41,419 nucleotides of DNA from Parachlamydiales bacterium (GCA_020051075.1 JAGVJP010000083.1:1-41419), one strand, 5' to 3'. Shown: positions 8,824 through 18,013, counted from the first letter of the stretch. Notes: generated by a model not told the origin, from the letters alone. Numbers and translations are program-made.

Positions 8824-10221
8824 ATGATCGAAGCGGGTAAACTTTCAGTTTTTGATGGCGGGCTGGTCAACTTGGTTACTTTTTCAATTTCAGACAAAAG
8901 CAGAGTGTTAGTCTTAGGGATGGGACTGAGTGGACGTTCCGCTGCTCGTTTCCTGCTGTCTCATGGAGCTTCGGTCGTTGGCGTCGATAGAAATCGACGC
9001 CTCTTTGAAACCGAACCCGACATTCAAGTTCTTGGAGCCTTAGGCTTGAAGACAATGACTGAAGAAGAATGCGGCGATGTCACCCACTTTGATTTTGTTG
9101 TCGCTTCGCCAGGAGTTCCAGGGTCGCATCCTCTTTTGCAGAAAGCCAATCTGAATGGTGTTGAAGTGATGGGCGAGATAGAGCTCGGCTGCCGTCTGGC
9201 TTCTCAAGGCATGATCGCAATCACAGGCACTAATGGGAAGACAACAACGACGCTTTTAACAGAGCATGTGTTAGCGGAGTCCGGGCGGAAGGTTAAAGCA
9301 CTCGGCAACGTCGGCGCCCCATTGACCCAAGAGCTGCTTGCCTTGCCGGCTGATGTAAACATCGTTCTTGAATTGAGTTCTTTTCAGCTGGAGAGTCTGA
9401 TGCAACAGCGCTTGCACGGAGGGGTTATTTTAAATATCACACCCGATCACTTAGACCGTTATGCTTCCATGGACGACTATGCTAAGGCGAAATGCCGTCT
9501 AGAAGACTGTTTAGCTGAAGGAGCGCCTCTATACATCGAAGAGGGAACATACAGCCATTACAGCCACTTTTTGAAGAGGGGCTCCTCCCATCGCTTATAC
9601 GGCTATCACCCTTCTTCATATATCTATTCCGATCTCAACGCTGTCTATCGAGAGGGGATTAAAGCGTTCGATCTCCCGTCAGCCCTGTGCGGAAAGCGAA
9701 GTCATGATCTTGAAAACAGCATGGCGGCTTATGCGTTGTGCGCAGATCAAGACATCTCCGGTGAACAGTTTCTCATGGCGTGGATGACCTATCAGAAACC
9801 TCCCCATCGGATCGAATTTGTCTTAGAGCATGGGGGCGTGAAATACTTCGATGACAGCAAAGGGACAAATATCGATGCTGTCATCAGAGCAGTGCAAGCT
9901 CTTCCCGGTCCGATCATTCTGATTGCCGGCGGCGTCGATAAAGGGGGAGCTTACACTCCGTGGCTCAGAGAATTTAAAAATAAAGTAAAATCCATTTGTG
10001 CAATTGGACAGGCAGCTGGTAAAATACAAGATCAGCTGCATGGAGAAATTGCTGTGATGACGTGTTCAACGATGCAGGATGCTGTGGAACATGCCCAGGA
10101 GAAGGCTGTGCCTGGCGATACTATCCTGCTTTCTCCTGGCTGTTCAAGTTATGACATGTATCGCGACTACGTTCATCGCGGAGAAGATTATCAGAGTATT
10201 GTTAGAAAAATGACCTGTTAA
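8824..10221 (+). CDS. murD: UDP-MurNAc-L-Ala--D-Glu ligase MurD
   Basis: MurD adds D-glutamate to UDP-MurNAc-L-alanine. The N-terminal Rossmann motif VLGMGLSGRSAARFL is followed by VVASPGVPG, the ATP loop ITGTNGKTTTT (about residues 132-142), LELSSFQLE, NITPDHLDRY, and in the C-terminal domain DDSKGTNIDA and LLSPGCSSYDMY. The length is 465 residues. The annotated ATG has no visible ribosome site and comes 15 bases after a family A element. About 25 residues precede the usual family start, so the true start could be a later non-ATG codon. Confidence 0.95.
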   Translation: MIEAGKLSVFDGGLVNLVTFSISDKSRVLVLGMGLSGRSAARFLLSHGASVVGVDRNRRLFETEPDIQVLGALGLKTMTEEECGDVTHFDFVVASPGVPGSHPLLQKANLNGVEVMGEIELGCRLASQGMIAITGTNGKTTTTLLTEHVLAESGRKVKALGNVGAPLTQELLALPADVNIVLELSSFQLESLMQQRLHGGVILNITPDHLDRYASMDDYAKAKCRLEDCLAEGAPLYIEEGTYSHYSHFLKRGSSHRLYGYHPSSYIYSDLNAVYREGIKAFDLPSALCGKRSHDLENSMAAYALCADQDISGEQFLMAWMTYQKPPHRIEFVLEHGGVKYFDDSKGTNIDAVIRAVQALPGPIILIAGGVDKGGAYTPWLREFKNKVKSICAIGQAAGKIQDQLHGEIAVMTCSTMQDAVEHAQEKAVPGDTILLSPGCSSYDMYRDYVHRGEDYQSIVRKMTC

Positions 10222-10239
10222 GGTTTAGAGGAGTTCGAG

Positions 10240-10935
10240 ATGACAAGAAAAGACACCATCATGATTGCCGTTATCGTCAACGCATGTCTGCTGGCAATCC
10301 TATTTATTACAGCAGTGGTGTATGAAGAAGAGCAGGGGGCTTTTACTGCAGAGCCAAAAGTAGAGGGTAAAGGATCTTCAGAAACGTTGCCATCTTCTTC
10401 GCAAATCGCATCGATAGGGGATGAGGTCGATAACGTGCTGAAATATTATCACCATCCTGCTCCTCAACCTATTATCGTCGAAACGCCTTCTGAAATCTAT
10501 ATCCCTGAATCGCTGCCGGCTCATTACCATGCGATGGATGAGGAAGAGCCTCACCAACAGAATGCCAAGGGCTTCACAGAAGTGATCGTCAAGAAAGGAG
10601 ATGCCTTAGAGAAACTCGCGAAAGCGCATCACACCACTGTGGCTGCGATTAAACAGGCCAATCACTTGGAGAACGAGAAACTTTCCATTGGACAGCTATT
10701 GAAGATCCCACTGCAGAAGGAACCAAAAGCTGCCGATCCTCTGCCATCCACACCGGCACCGAAGAGCGAAGAAATCGTTTCAGCTGCTGTCTACCATGTC
10801 GTCAAAAGCGGAGACAGTCCATGGAAGATCGCAAAACAGTATAACGTCAATTATGAGGAAATTCTTCGTTTAAACAATCTCAACGAAGAGAAGGCAAAAA
10901 ATCTGAAAATTGGTGAACGCATCCGGGTCAAATGA
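10240..10935 (+). CDS. membrane-anchored protein with two LysM domains (NlpD position)
   Basis: The 231-residue protein has an N-terminal membrane segment (about residues 7-27), an acidic linker, and two LysM domains: about 112-160 (EVIVKKGDALEKLAKAHH to GQLLKIP) and about 186-231 (YHVVKSGDSPWKIAKQYN to GERIRVK). LysM binds peptidoglycan glycan strands. It occupies the place of the gene called nlpD in Chlamydia, between murD and ftsW, but no M23 peptidase domain is present, so it is a binding protein rather than a hydrolase. GAGGAG precedes the start. It lies 18 bases after murD, so the two share a transcript. The stop is directly followed by element A3. Confidence 0.88.
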   Translation: MTRKDTIMIAVIVNACLLAILFITAVVYEEEQGAFTAEPKVEGKGSSETLPSSSQIASIGDEVDNVLKYYHHPAPQPIIVETPSEIYIPESLPAHYHAMDEEEPHQQNAKGFTEVIVKKGDALEKLAKAHHTTVAAIKQANHLENEKLSIGQLLKIPLQKEPKAADPLPSTPAPKSEEIVSAAVYHVVKSGDSPWKIAKQYNVNYEEILRLNNLNEEKAKNLKIGERIRVK

Positions 10936-10937
10936 TG

Positions 10938-11323
10938 CACAGGATAGACAAAAGGGGCAAAACAACATAGACAAAAGGGACAAAACAGGATATGCAGGAT
11001 CGCAAGCGGCAGGATAAGCAAGATAGCGAGTCGATGCTATCCTGTCCACCCTATAAAATTGACAGGATGGGAAAGATAAATTTAATGAGGCTTTTGAAAA
11101 AAAATTCTCAAAAATCTGTTTTTTTCAATTATTACAACTCATTCCATATATAGAATCATGATGAATTATTTGTATCTTCATCTTTCCTATCCTTCCCATC
11201 CTGACATTAATTGTTTCAACTATCCTGTCTATCCTACCGCGAAGCGATCTTGCCTATCCTGTTTTGTCCCTTTGCTTATCCTGTTGTATGTCCATCCTGC
11301 TTATCCTGTTTTGTCTATCTTGT
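10938..11323. repeat. family A palindromic element, copy A3 (long, divergent)
   Basis: The left arm has the variant core CGCAAGCGG, the right arm CCGCGAAGCG. The interior is longer and different from A2 and A4, with GACAGGATGGGAAAGATAAA facing ATCTTTCCTATCCTTCCCAT. It fills the gap between the LysM gene and ftsW and leaves the ftsW ribosome site outside. Confidence 0.85.
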
Positions 11324-11348
11324 TGATTTTGTTTGGTCAGGAGGGCTG

Positions 11349-12470
11349 ATGTTTGCTTTTCACCGGATGGTCTTGCTTTTATCGGTCAGTGCGATCTTTA
11401 TGATGGGGTTAGTGATGATTTTTAATACCACTTCTGCAGAGGTATTAGATCACGCCCTTGCCAGAAGTACCCACCAAGCTCTTTTTAAACAGATTTTATA
11501 TGCTTTTGCCGGTTTGGCTCTCTCATGGGCTTCTTGGAAGATTGGCTATCGCCGGTTCATCCAATGGAGCCCTTACCTATTTTTCTTTCTTTCCTTCCTC
11601 TTGCTCATCATTTTAATCCCAGGGATAGGAAGAGAGGTCAACGGTTCGCGCCGCTGGATCGGGTTGGCAGGTTTCACGTTCCAACCCTCCGAATTTGTAA
11701 AGATCGTTGTCCCAGCGTTTTTTATCTTTCAGCTCAGGACCATTGATCCGATTCAACTTCAACTGAAAGGTTTTATTAAACTCATCAGCCTATTATCGGT
11801 GCCAATCCTGCTGGTATTAGTCGAGCCGAATAATGGGACTGCGGGTGTCATCGGTTTGACTGTGGTCGTCATCTGCATTTTGTCCCGCATCTGCCTAAAA
11901 TATTGGGCGCTGCCTCTTGCCTTAATGATTGTTGTGGGGGGGGTGTCAGCTTACCATCTCCCCTATGTCACAGCACGAATCAACGTCTACCTCCATCCCG
12001 AGCTGGATCTACAGGGCAAAGGGCATCAGCCTTATCAAGCCAAGATTGCAGCAGGCTCAGGGCAGCTTTTAGGCCGCGGACCCGGCAATAGCCTGCAGAA
12101 GCTGAGCTATCTTCCCGAGGCCCAAAATGACTATATTGCCGCTATCTATGCTGAGGAATTTGGCTTTATTGGAATCCTATCATTAATTCTCCTTTATATG
12201 TCGATAGGCTTCGCAGGCTTTTTCATTGCTTTCAATGCGACAGATCTTATGGGACTTTATTTAGGGTGCGTCATCACGTTCTTGATCTGCTTTCAAGCAT
12301 TTATGAATTTGGGCGTTGTCTCAGGACTGCTTCCCAGTACGGGATTAAACCTCCCTTTTTTCAGCCAGGGAGGAACCTCGTTGATGGCCAATGCAATCGG
12401 TGTGGGGCTGCTTCTGGACATTGTCAAACAACAAGAAATGGAAAAGATATGTCCAAAAAGCGGATTGTAA
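11349..12470 (+). CDS. ftsW: SEDS-family division protein FtsW
   Basis: FtsW is the multi-pass SEDS glycosyltransferase of septal peptidoglycan synthesis. The protein has about ten hydrophobic segments and the motifs NGSRRWIGLAGFTFQPSEF, KIAAGSGQLLGRGPG, LPEAQNDYIAAIYAEEFG and GLNLPFFSQGGTSL, all characteristic of FtsW/RodA. I start at ATG 11349 with GGAGGG just before it. The frame is open upstream only because element A3 has no stops in it. The length is 373 residues. Its end overlaps the murG start by 22 bases, so the pair is translationally linked. FtsW rather than RodA is inferred from position. Confidence 0.94.
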   Translation: MFAFHRMVLLLSVSAIFMMGLVMIFNTTSAEVLDHALARSTHQALFKQILYAFAGLALSWASWKIGYRRFIQWSPYLFFFLSFLLLIILIPGIGREVNGSRRWIGLAGFTFQPSEFVKIVVPAFFIFQLRTIDPIQLQLKGFIKLISLLSVPILLVLVEPNNGTAGVIGLTVVVICILSRICLKYWALPLALMIVVGGVSAYHLPYVTARINVYLHPELDLQGKGHQPYQAKIAAGSGQLLGRGPGNSLQKLSYLPEAQNDYIAAIYAEEFGFIGILSLILLYMSIGFAGFFIAFNATDLMGLYLGCVITFLICFQAFMNLGVVSGLLPSTGLNLPFFSQGGTSLMANAIGVGLLLDIVKQQEMEKICPKSGL

Positions 12471-13543
12471 TCACAGCAGGAGGGACGGGAGGACACCTCT
12501 TTCCCGCCCAGGCTTTAGCGCAGCAGCTATCAAAGGAGCCGTCTTCTCCAGAGGTCCTTTTTGTTGCAGGAGGGTTGAAGACAAGTAAATACTTTGACCG
12601 CTTGCATTTCCCTTACGAAGAAGTTTCCTGCGGCCCGCTGTTGTCTAAGAATCCGATCAAGTGCTGGCGGGGGTTAAGAGATCTTGTGAAAGGGATCAGC
12701 CAAAGTATAACAATCTTAAAGAGGGTTCGTCCACATCTTGTTGTGGGTTTTGGCAGCTATTATTCAGTCCCTACTGTATTGGCAGCCAGATGGTTGAATA
12801 TTCCTATCCTTCTGCATGAGGCCAATAGCATTCCTGGAAAAGCAAATAGCTGGCTCGCGTCTTTGGCCACTTGTGTGGGGATCAATTTTCCGGTAAGTAA
12901 GAACTATTTTAACGGTAAAGTCGTTGAGGTAGGTCTCCCCTTAAGGGAGGGGTATCAAGCTGGCGCTGTGGAGAGGGATGCTGCCCATCACTATTATGGA
13001 CTCGATCCCTGCCGGACGACGCTGATGATCTTCGGCGGTTCCCAAGGGGCTCATGCCATCAATCAAAAGGTGAAGGAGTGTATGCCTCTTTTTAAGGATT
13101 TATCGCTGCAGGTGATCCATTTTACCGGGAGAGCCGAGATGGTAAGAGAGCTCTCTCAGGGTTATGCCTTGCACAATATTCCCTCCCGCGTTAAAGTTTT
13201 TGAAGATAAAATGCAGATGGCATGGGCTGCTGCTGACGCCTTCATTGGCCGTTCCGGTGCCTCTGCAATTGCAGAAGCGATAGAATTTGAGGTGCCGGGC
13301 CTGTTAATTCCTTATCCTTTTGCCACCGATCAGCACCAAGATAAAAACGCCGATTTCTTTGTCTATGATGTCGGTGCTGGCTGGAAGCTGCCTGAACAAC
13401 AGCTGACAGGAGGGAATCTGTCGGAGAAGATATCAGCGCTTTTTTCTGCTGGACAGCTTTTCCAATTTCAGAAAGCGATGAAGAACTATAAAAAACGGCA
13501 ACATCAGATGACTTTGTCGGAGCTCGTGATGAATTTAGCTTAA
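12449..13543 (+). CDS. murG: lipid II synthase MurG
   Basis: MurG transfers GlcNAc from UDP-GlcNAc to lipid I on the inner face of the membrane. The start MSKKRIVITAGGTGGHLFPA carries the GGTGGH donor loop. HEANSIPGKANSW, FGGSQGAHAINQ (about residues 191-202) and GRSGASAIAE follow in the standard order. The ATG at 12449 lies within ftsW; the longer upstream frame is a shadow. The length of 364 residues is typical. The stop lies 17 bases before element A4, so ftsW-murG is a two-gene block between two family A elements. Confidence 0.95.
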   Translation: MSKKRIVITAGGTGGHLFPAQALAQQLSKEPSSPEVLFVAGGLKTSKYFDRLHFPYEEVSCGPLLSKNPIKCWRGLRDLVKGISQSITILKRVRPHLVVGFGSYYSVPTVLAARWLNIPILLHEANSIPGKANSWLASLATCVGINFPVSKNYFNGKVVEVGLPLREGYQAGAVERDAAHHYYGLDPCRTTLMIFGGSQGAHAINQKVKECMPLFKDLSLQVIHFTGRAEMVRELSQGYALHNIPSRVKVFEDKMQMAWAAADAFIGRSGASAIAEAIEFEVPGLLIPYPFATDQHQDKNADFFVYDVGAGWKLPEQQLTGGNLSEKISALFSAGQLFQFQKAMKNYKKRQHQMTLSELVMNLA

Positions 13544-13560
13544 CTAAACGCAAACGCGCA

Positions 13561-13793
13561 ACAAGATAGGCAAAAAGGACAAAAACAGGATAGGCAGGAT
13601 CGCTTCGCGGCAGGATGGGCAGGATAAGGAGGATGGGAAGAAAAAAATAGAAGATAATAGTTTTTATCTTAGAAACCTACTTGATTATTCCTATTTTTTT
13701 ATCTTTATCTATCCTTCCCATCCTCCTTATCCTGCCCATCCTGCCGCGAAGCGATCGTGCCTATCCTGTTTTTGCCCTTTTTGTTTATCTTGT
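13561..13793. repeat. family A palindromic element, copy A4
   Basis: A compact copy with AGGATCGCTTCGCGGCAGG on the left and CCTGCCGCGAAGCGATCGTG on the right. The centre AAAAAAATAGAAGATAATAG and CTACTTGATTATTCC is shared with A2 and A7. It fills the murG-murC gap; the murC ribosome site lies just outside the right tip. Confidence 0.9.
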
Positions 13794-13815
13794 GTATTAG
13801 AGTAGGAGTGAATAT

Positions 13816-15162
13816 ATGCATTATCATTTTATTGGAATAGGGGGCATCGGGATGAGCGGCCTCGCTCAGATTCTCCTCAGCAGAGGCATGACTGTGTCAG
13901 GCAGCGATATTGCCTACGGCTCCACCGTTGAAAGCCTTGTGGAAAAAGGGGGTAAATTCTATTTAGGCCACCGTGCTGAACATATCTCTCCTTCGTCGCA
14001 TGTTGTCTATAGCACTGACATCAAAACCGATAACCCCGAATATCAAGCTGCCGTGGACTTACATTGTCCGTTGATGCATCGAGCCGATCTTCTCGCTCAT
14101 CTCCTCCAAGGCTATCATGCTATCGCTGTGGCGGGCACGCATGGCAAAACAACGTCATCGTCGTTGCTGACTTCCACCCTCATCGACGCTGGACTGGAAC
14201 CTTCTTTCGCCATTGGAGGGATACTCCCTTCTCTTCAGTCCAATGCTGCTCATGGTAAAGGGGGTCTGTTTGCTTTTGAAGCCGATGAAAGCGACCGTTC
14301 ATTTTTAAAATACTCTCCCGCTGCCGCTATAGTGACCAATATCGACAAAGACCACCTCAACAACTACGAAGGGGACTTTGATTTGTTAGTCGATACATTT
14401 AAAACGTTTATGTCGCAAGTCCAATCGACAGATCAGCTGTTTTGGTGCGGCGATGATGCAGCCCTTTGCCGTCTCAACCACCCCGGTCAGAGCTATGGAT
14501 TCAATCCCAATGCCGATTGGCAGATTACCAAATCTGCCCAAGAGGGATTTACCCTCAAATTTAACTTAGAACATCGCCGGCAACGCTACGATGCGATTCA
14601 AGTGCCGCTCGCCGGGAAACACAATGTCCTGAATGCTGCTGCTGTCTTCGCTCTTGCAATCACTTTGGGCATCGATGAAGAGAAAATCAGAGCGGCTTTT
14701 GCAAACTTCAAAGGGGTCAGGCGCCGTTGTGAAATCAAGGGAGAAAGAACGGGGCGGCTATTTTTAGACGACTACGCCCACCACCCAACGGAGATAAAGA
14801 CAACACTGGAGGGGATCCGCAAAGCTGTCGGCTGCCGCCGTCTGATTGCAGTGTTCCAACCTCATCGCTATACGAGGACTAGAGATTGCTTAGGAACCTA
14901 TAGAGAAATCTTTGATCATGCCGATGAATTAGTCATCACCGATATCTTTGGAGCCGGCGAGGCGCCTATCCCTGCCCTCTCTCATCAACTGATTATCAAT
15001 GAAGTGAATCAACACTCAAAAATCCCTTGCCACTATGTTCCACGAGATGAATTGGGAAATTTTTTGGTTGATTTCACACGGCCTGGCGATGCTGTAGTCA
15101 CCCTTGGTGCAGGAGACATCACAAAACTCTCTGCCGAGGTCCTTGGATTAATGAGCGAGTAG
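13816..15162 (+). CDS. murC: UDP-N-acetylmuramate--L-alanine ligase MurC, not fused to Ddl
   Basis: MurC adds L-alanine to UDP-MurNAc, the first peptide-stem step. The N-terminus FIGIGGIGMSGLAQIL is the UDP-binding Rossmann motif. The ATP loop AGTHGKTTSS lies at about residues 105-114, then EADESDRSFL, NIDKDHLNNY, DDYAHHPTEI and FQPHRYTRT. AGGAG precedes ATG 13816. It ends at 448 residues, a complete MurC. In Chlamydia the reading frame continues into a D-Ala-D-Ala ligase domain, from family knowledge. Here the stop is followed after three bases by the ftsQ-like gene, so Ddl must be encoded elsewhere or be absent. Confidence 0.96.
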   Translation: MHYHFIGIGGIGMSGLAQILLSRGMTVSGSDIAYGSTVESLVEKGGKFYLGHRAEHISPSSHVVYSTDIKTDNPEYQAAVDLHCPLMHRADLLAHLLQGYHAIAVAGTHGKTTSSSLLTSTLIDAGLEPSFAIGGILPSLQSNAAHGKGGLFAFEADESDRSFLKYSPAAAIVTNIDKDHLNNYEGDFDLLVDTFKTFMSQVQSTDQLFWCGDDAALCRLNHPGQSYGFNPNADWQITKSAQEGFTLKFNLEHRRQRYDAIQVPLAGKHNVLNAAAVFALAITLGIDEEKIRAAFANFKGVRRRCEIKGERTGRLFLDDYAHHPTEIKTTLEGIRKAVGCRRLIAVFQPHRYTRTRDCLGTYREIFDHADELVITDIFGAGEAPIPALSHQLIINEVNQHSKIPCHYVPRDELGNFLVDFTRPGDAVVTLGAGDITKLSAEVLGLMSE

Positions 15163-15165
15163 CCC

Positions 15166-16017
15166 ATGCGCGATGATGAACTCACACTGAATCGATCCCT
15201 GGTCTGGATCTTGGTCTCAATGCTCCTGATTTCCGGTAGCGCCTTCATGGGATGGCACTACTACCTCCATGTACGTGAAATGAGGTTTAAAGATCATCAA
15301 TTTGATATTGTTGCTATTGTCCAACGAACGCCTCATAGTGAATCGTTAAAGACAGCCTACTTGGCAGAACTTCTAGGGTTATCTTTTGATCGGCCTAAAA
15401 ATCTCTATCAGGTCAACACAAAAGAGGCTGAAAGGTTGCTTCTAAACTGTCCTGTCGTTAAGAAAGCTGCTGTACAAAAAATCTTCCCCGGGACACTTTG
15501 CATTCATTATCGGATGTACCATCCTGCGGCCTATCTTGCCGATCTTTCTAATACCGCTGTCGATCGAGAGGGGGCGATCTTTCCCTTCCGCCCCTTTTTC
15601 TCACCTAAACGGCTTCCCACTTTTTTTTTGGGTCTCGATGGGGAAAATGTGCGGTGGGGGGAGAACTTGAGTGAGAAGGAGAAGGTTCAGTGGGCGTTTG
15701 ACATTTTGCACCAGTTCTCCTCTTTCCCTCCGAATCATCTCTTTGTCAAGAAGATCGATCTCTCTCAAATTGATGTCAACAGTTATGGGCAAAGGCAAAT
15801 TGTTGTGACTCTTGAAGAGCTCTCTTCAGATTGGATCGAAGCGTCTTCCCCGAAAAGGGAGATTTTTCTGAGGCTAAATCCGAATTACTATAAACAAAAT
15901 ATTGCCAATTTTCGAGCCTTATATGAAGCTGCCCGTGATCAACGGCAACCCATGCATTGGGAAGGCAAAAGCATCGTGGTCGATTTCAGAATCGCTCACC
16001 TCGCTCTTGTGAAGTAA
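15166..16017 (+). CDS. ftsQ: FtsQ/DivIB-like division protein
   Basis: A 283-residue protein with a short cytoplasmic start, one membrane segment at about residues 12-30, and a periplasmic part. That part has the FtsQ hallmark, a POTRA-like region running through EAERLLLNCPVVKKAAVQKI, FPGTLCIHY and an AVDREGAIFP block. FtsQ links early and late divisome proteins through its periplasmic domain. It starts four bases after murC and is probably coupled to it. The match is by pattern and position and sequence similarity is modest, which is usual for this family. Confidence 0.82.
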   Translation: MRDDELTLNRSLVWILVSMLLISGSAFMGWHYYLHVREMRFKDHQFDIVAIVQRTPHSESLKTAYLAELLGLSFDRPKNLYQVNTKEAERLLLNCPVVKKAAVQKIFPGTLCIHYRMYHPAAYLADLSNTAVDREGAIFPFRPFFSPKRLPTFFLGLDGENVRWGENLSEKEKVQWAFDILHQFSSFPPNHLFVKKIDLSQIDVNSYGQRQIVVTLEELSSDWIEASSPKREIFLRLNPNYYKQNIANFRALYEAARDQRQPMHWEGKSIVVDFRIAHLALVK

Positions 16018-16320
16018 ATTGACTGTATTTGTATAAAATCGGTCATTATGATAGGATAAATTTTTTAATGTGATGTGCGAATTTCCGTTGGTGCAACGTC
16101 TCGAATCTGAAGCACGGGAAGAGATATTTTGCAACTATACGGATAAATGACAGGATGGGAAGGATGAGTTAGATCTGACAATATCTTTCCTATCCTGTCT
16201 ATCTAGTTTGAAAAATATTTACGCGAATCATGGGTGAAAGGGCGGCACGTAGAAGTATGAGACTGGTCCTGCATACGCAGACGTAATAGAGGCAAAAATT
16301 TGCATTAAGGAGAATTGGGA
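16018..16320. other. ftsQ-cutA interval with a mini family A hairpin
   Basis: No gene is visible. TTGACT at 16019-16024 could be a -35 box, but a good -10 at normal spacing is missing. At 16147-16207 a short remnant of family A (GACAGGATGGGAAGGATGAG facing TTCCTATCCTGTC) forms a small hairpin. AAGGAG at 16307-16312 is the cutA ribosome site. Confidence 0.5.
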
Positions 16321-16659
16321 ATGAATAAGGAATTCATAGAAATCCACTGGACGAGTGGCAGCTTAGACGAGGCGCGCCGCGTCTGCCGTTTCCTAGTCCA
16401 AGAACGTTATGTTGCCTGCGCCCAGATTATCCCCTGGATAGAATCGATCTATCAATGGGATAACAAGCTAGAGACTGCCCAAGAGTGCAAAATCGTTCTG
16501 AAAACTGAACATGAGATGTTTGATAAGGTTAAAGAGGTGATTGAAGAGAACTGCAAGTATGAAATCCCTGAAATTTTGTGGGTTCCAATTGCAGGGGGAA
16601 ACAGCAGTTATCTGAAATGGCTGGAAGAATCGATCACTCATCGATCAGAGAAGTCATAA
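16321..16659 (+). CDS. cutA: CutA-family periplasmic divalent-cation tolerance protein
   Basis: A 112-residue CutA1-type trimeric protein of the PII-like fold; the exact role is unsettled, with copper tolerance the historical link. Family features are DEARRVCRFLVQERYVACAQI, IESIYQWDNKLETAQE and a LKTEHEMFDKV block, in the usual order, plus YEIPEILWVPI. ATG 16321 is supported by AAGGAG eight bases upstream. It stands alone between the division cluster and a convergent gene whose stop lies 12 bases beyond its own. Confidence 0.9.
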   Translation: MNKEFIEIHWTSGSLDEARRVCRFLVQERYVACAQIIPWIESIYQWDNKLETAQECKIVLKTEHEMFDKVKEVIEENCKYEIPEILWVPIAGGNSSYLKWLEESITHRSEKS

Positions 16660-16671
16660 TCGATTCTTCAC

Positions 16672-17460
16672 TTATTGGCTAATCCCTTCTATTTTTTTGT
16701 AGCTCGGGCTTGAATACTCGACGTTTGGATCCACAAGCCTATAGCAGTCGTTAAATGGAGTTCGGTTTTCTCTTCGAAACTTGATATTATTTTCAGCATA
16801 TTGATTAAGCTGAATTTGTATATAACCTACCGGATTTCGGTTGTCTCGCTGAGCTGTTTTGATCATTCTGTCGATGCTTTTTATTGGCTGAAAGCACATA
16901 AACAGATCATTCATATAGTCTTGTCTATCATTCCAATTGAGGGAGCGTACAAGAGCACCGATAGCTTCGCGAAGGGTGTAGAGGGTGCGAGGCGCCAAAG
17001 GACCAACAATGAGCGCTGTAGCAGAAACAACTTCCATTGCCACTCCATAGAGCGGGGTTCGAATGATGTCAGCTAAAGATTTAAAGCTGTTCTTAACGCA
17101 CTGTTTGGCGATTTCTCCACCAGCTAGCTCATTCTTTTTTCCCCGAGCGATCGTTTCAGCGATGATGTGTGGGATCGAGATGAAGAATGCCGCATGGTAC
17201 AGAGTCTTCCCCAAAATTAGGACCGGTCGGATGATGCTATGGACGATGAATTTAACATAAATTTTCCGTTTCGAACAGTCTAGGTAGATGTCACCTGTTG
17301 TCTTATTGATCAGAGGAAAAAAATGATGCTCAAGTTGTGTTACATCACCATTTTCTTTATCTTCCATCCATTGACAGTCGATTCTACCCCATTTAGAGTT
17401 GACGCCTTCAGTATGATGGATTAAATGATGGATCTCTCGAGGGATATTATTATTGATCAT
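16672..17460 (-). CDS. membrane protein of a chlamydial-type family, function unknown
   Basis: A 262-residue protein. Hydrophobic stretches lie at about residues 68-100 (KFIVHSIIRPVLILGKTLYH onward) and 140-160, the latter within LADIIRTPLYGVAMEVVSA and followed by GPLAPRTLYTLREAIGALV. I recall similar blocks in many paralogous hypothetical proteins of environmental chlamydiae, but I cannot verify this here. The N-terminal 60 residues are soluble and His-rich, and the C-terminal 80 residues are basic and Asn-rich. It is transcribed against its neighbours and may be an insertion relative to the Chlamydia order, where cutA and rsbV genes are closer. A type III-secreted or inclusion-membrane role is only a guess. 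Confidence 0.65.
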   Translation of the reverse strand: MINNNIPREIHHLIHHTEGVNSKWGRIDCQWMEDKENGDVTQLEHHFFPLINKTTGDIYLDCSKRKIYVKFIVHSIIRPVLILGKTLYHAAFFISIPHIIAETIARGKKNELAGGEIAKQCVKNSFKSLADIIRTPLYGVAMEVVSATALIVGPLAPRTLYTLREAIGALVRSLNWNDRQDYMNDLFMCFQPIKSIDRMIKTAQRDNRNPVGYIQIQLNQYAENNIKFRRENRTPFNDCYRLVDPNVEYSSPSYKKIEGISQ

Positions 17461-17585
17461 ATATTTTCTCTTTTTTTATTATTAATAAAGATTAATTATA
17501 AACTAATGATATTAACTTTTTGTAAAGTGAAAATTAAAATCGCACAAATAAGTGCTTATCCGAGAGAGAAGGGTAAAAGACAGAT

Positions 17586-17826
17586 ATGGACGAAAACGGA
17601 CTATATGGACGAGAATCAGATTGATTGTTCATATGAGGTTATTGCAGAAGTCCTTATCGTGCCCGTGCCACTGCCCGTGCCCGATTGCCCCTTTTTCATG
17701 AACGGACCTGAATCTATCATGCCCATCCCTTTGCTCGAAAAGGGACAATCAGGCACGGGCAGGGGCACGGGCACGGGCACGATTGCAATTAACTCATATA
17801 GTCCATTTACGTCCATTTTCGTCCAT
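17586..17826. repeat. type B inverted repeat, copy B1
   Basis: The outer arms are ATGGACGAAAACGGAC facing GTCCATTTTCGTCCAT. The inner arms are GTGCCCGTGCC..GCCCGATTGCCCC facing GGGACAATCAGGCACGGGCA. GC-rich CGGGCA tandem units dominate. The shared unit links it to B2. No gene is supported; the long frames that cross it are repeat artefacts. Confidence 0.82.
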
Positions 17827-17904
17827 TGCTCATCTAAACTTATGCAATGACCTTCAAAATAACCTTCATAATTGCTATTCCTTAAAGCTTCACGGTTAAT
17901 TTAG

Positions 17905-17934
17905 TTGCATTTTCACTGAGAAAGGGTTTAACAT
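17905..17934 (+). promoter_or_regulatory. candidate promoter of the STAS-miaA unit
   Basis: TTGCAT and TAACAT are separated by 18 bases and lie 79 bases before the STAS gene, in an AT-rich stretch after repeat B1. Each hexamer has one or more mismatches to consensus, so support is moderate. Confidence 0.4.
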
Positions 17935-18013
17935 AATAGTAGTAAGGGATGGAGGGTTCTCCGGGGGATAAGTCAAATCTTAACTTAACTGAAATGACAT
18001 ACAGCGAGGATTT

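Noticed and set aside
11158..11348. Frames rich in Leu-Ser-Cys and Tyr-Pro, also at 3633, 35238, 35347 and 37713
   Set aside because: The 9-base unit of family A has no stop in these frames, so they are repeat artefacts. FtsW starts at 11349, after the repeat.
17425..17850. Rightward 141-codon frame and its leftward partner
   Set aside because: Both run through the type B hairpin and encode mirror-like Pro/Val/Thr-Gly strings; no ribosome site or domain.
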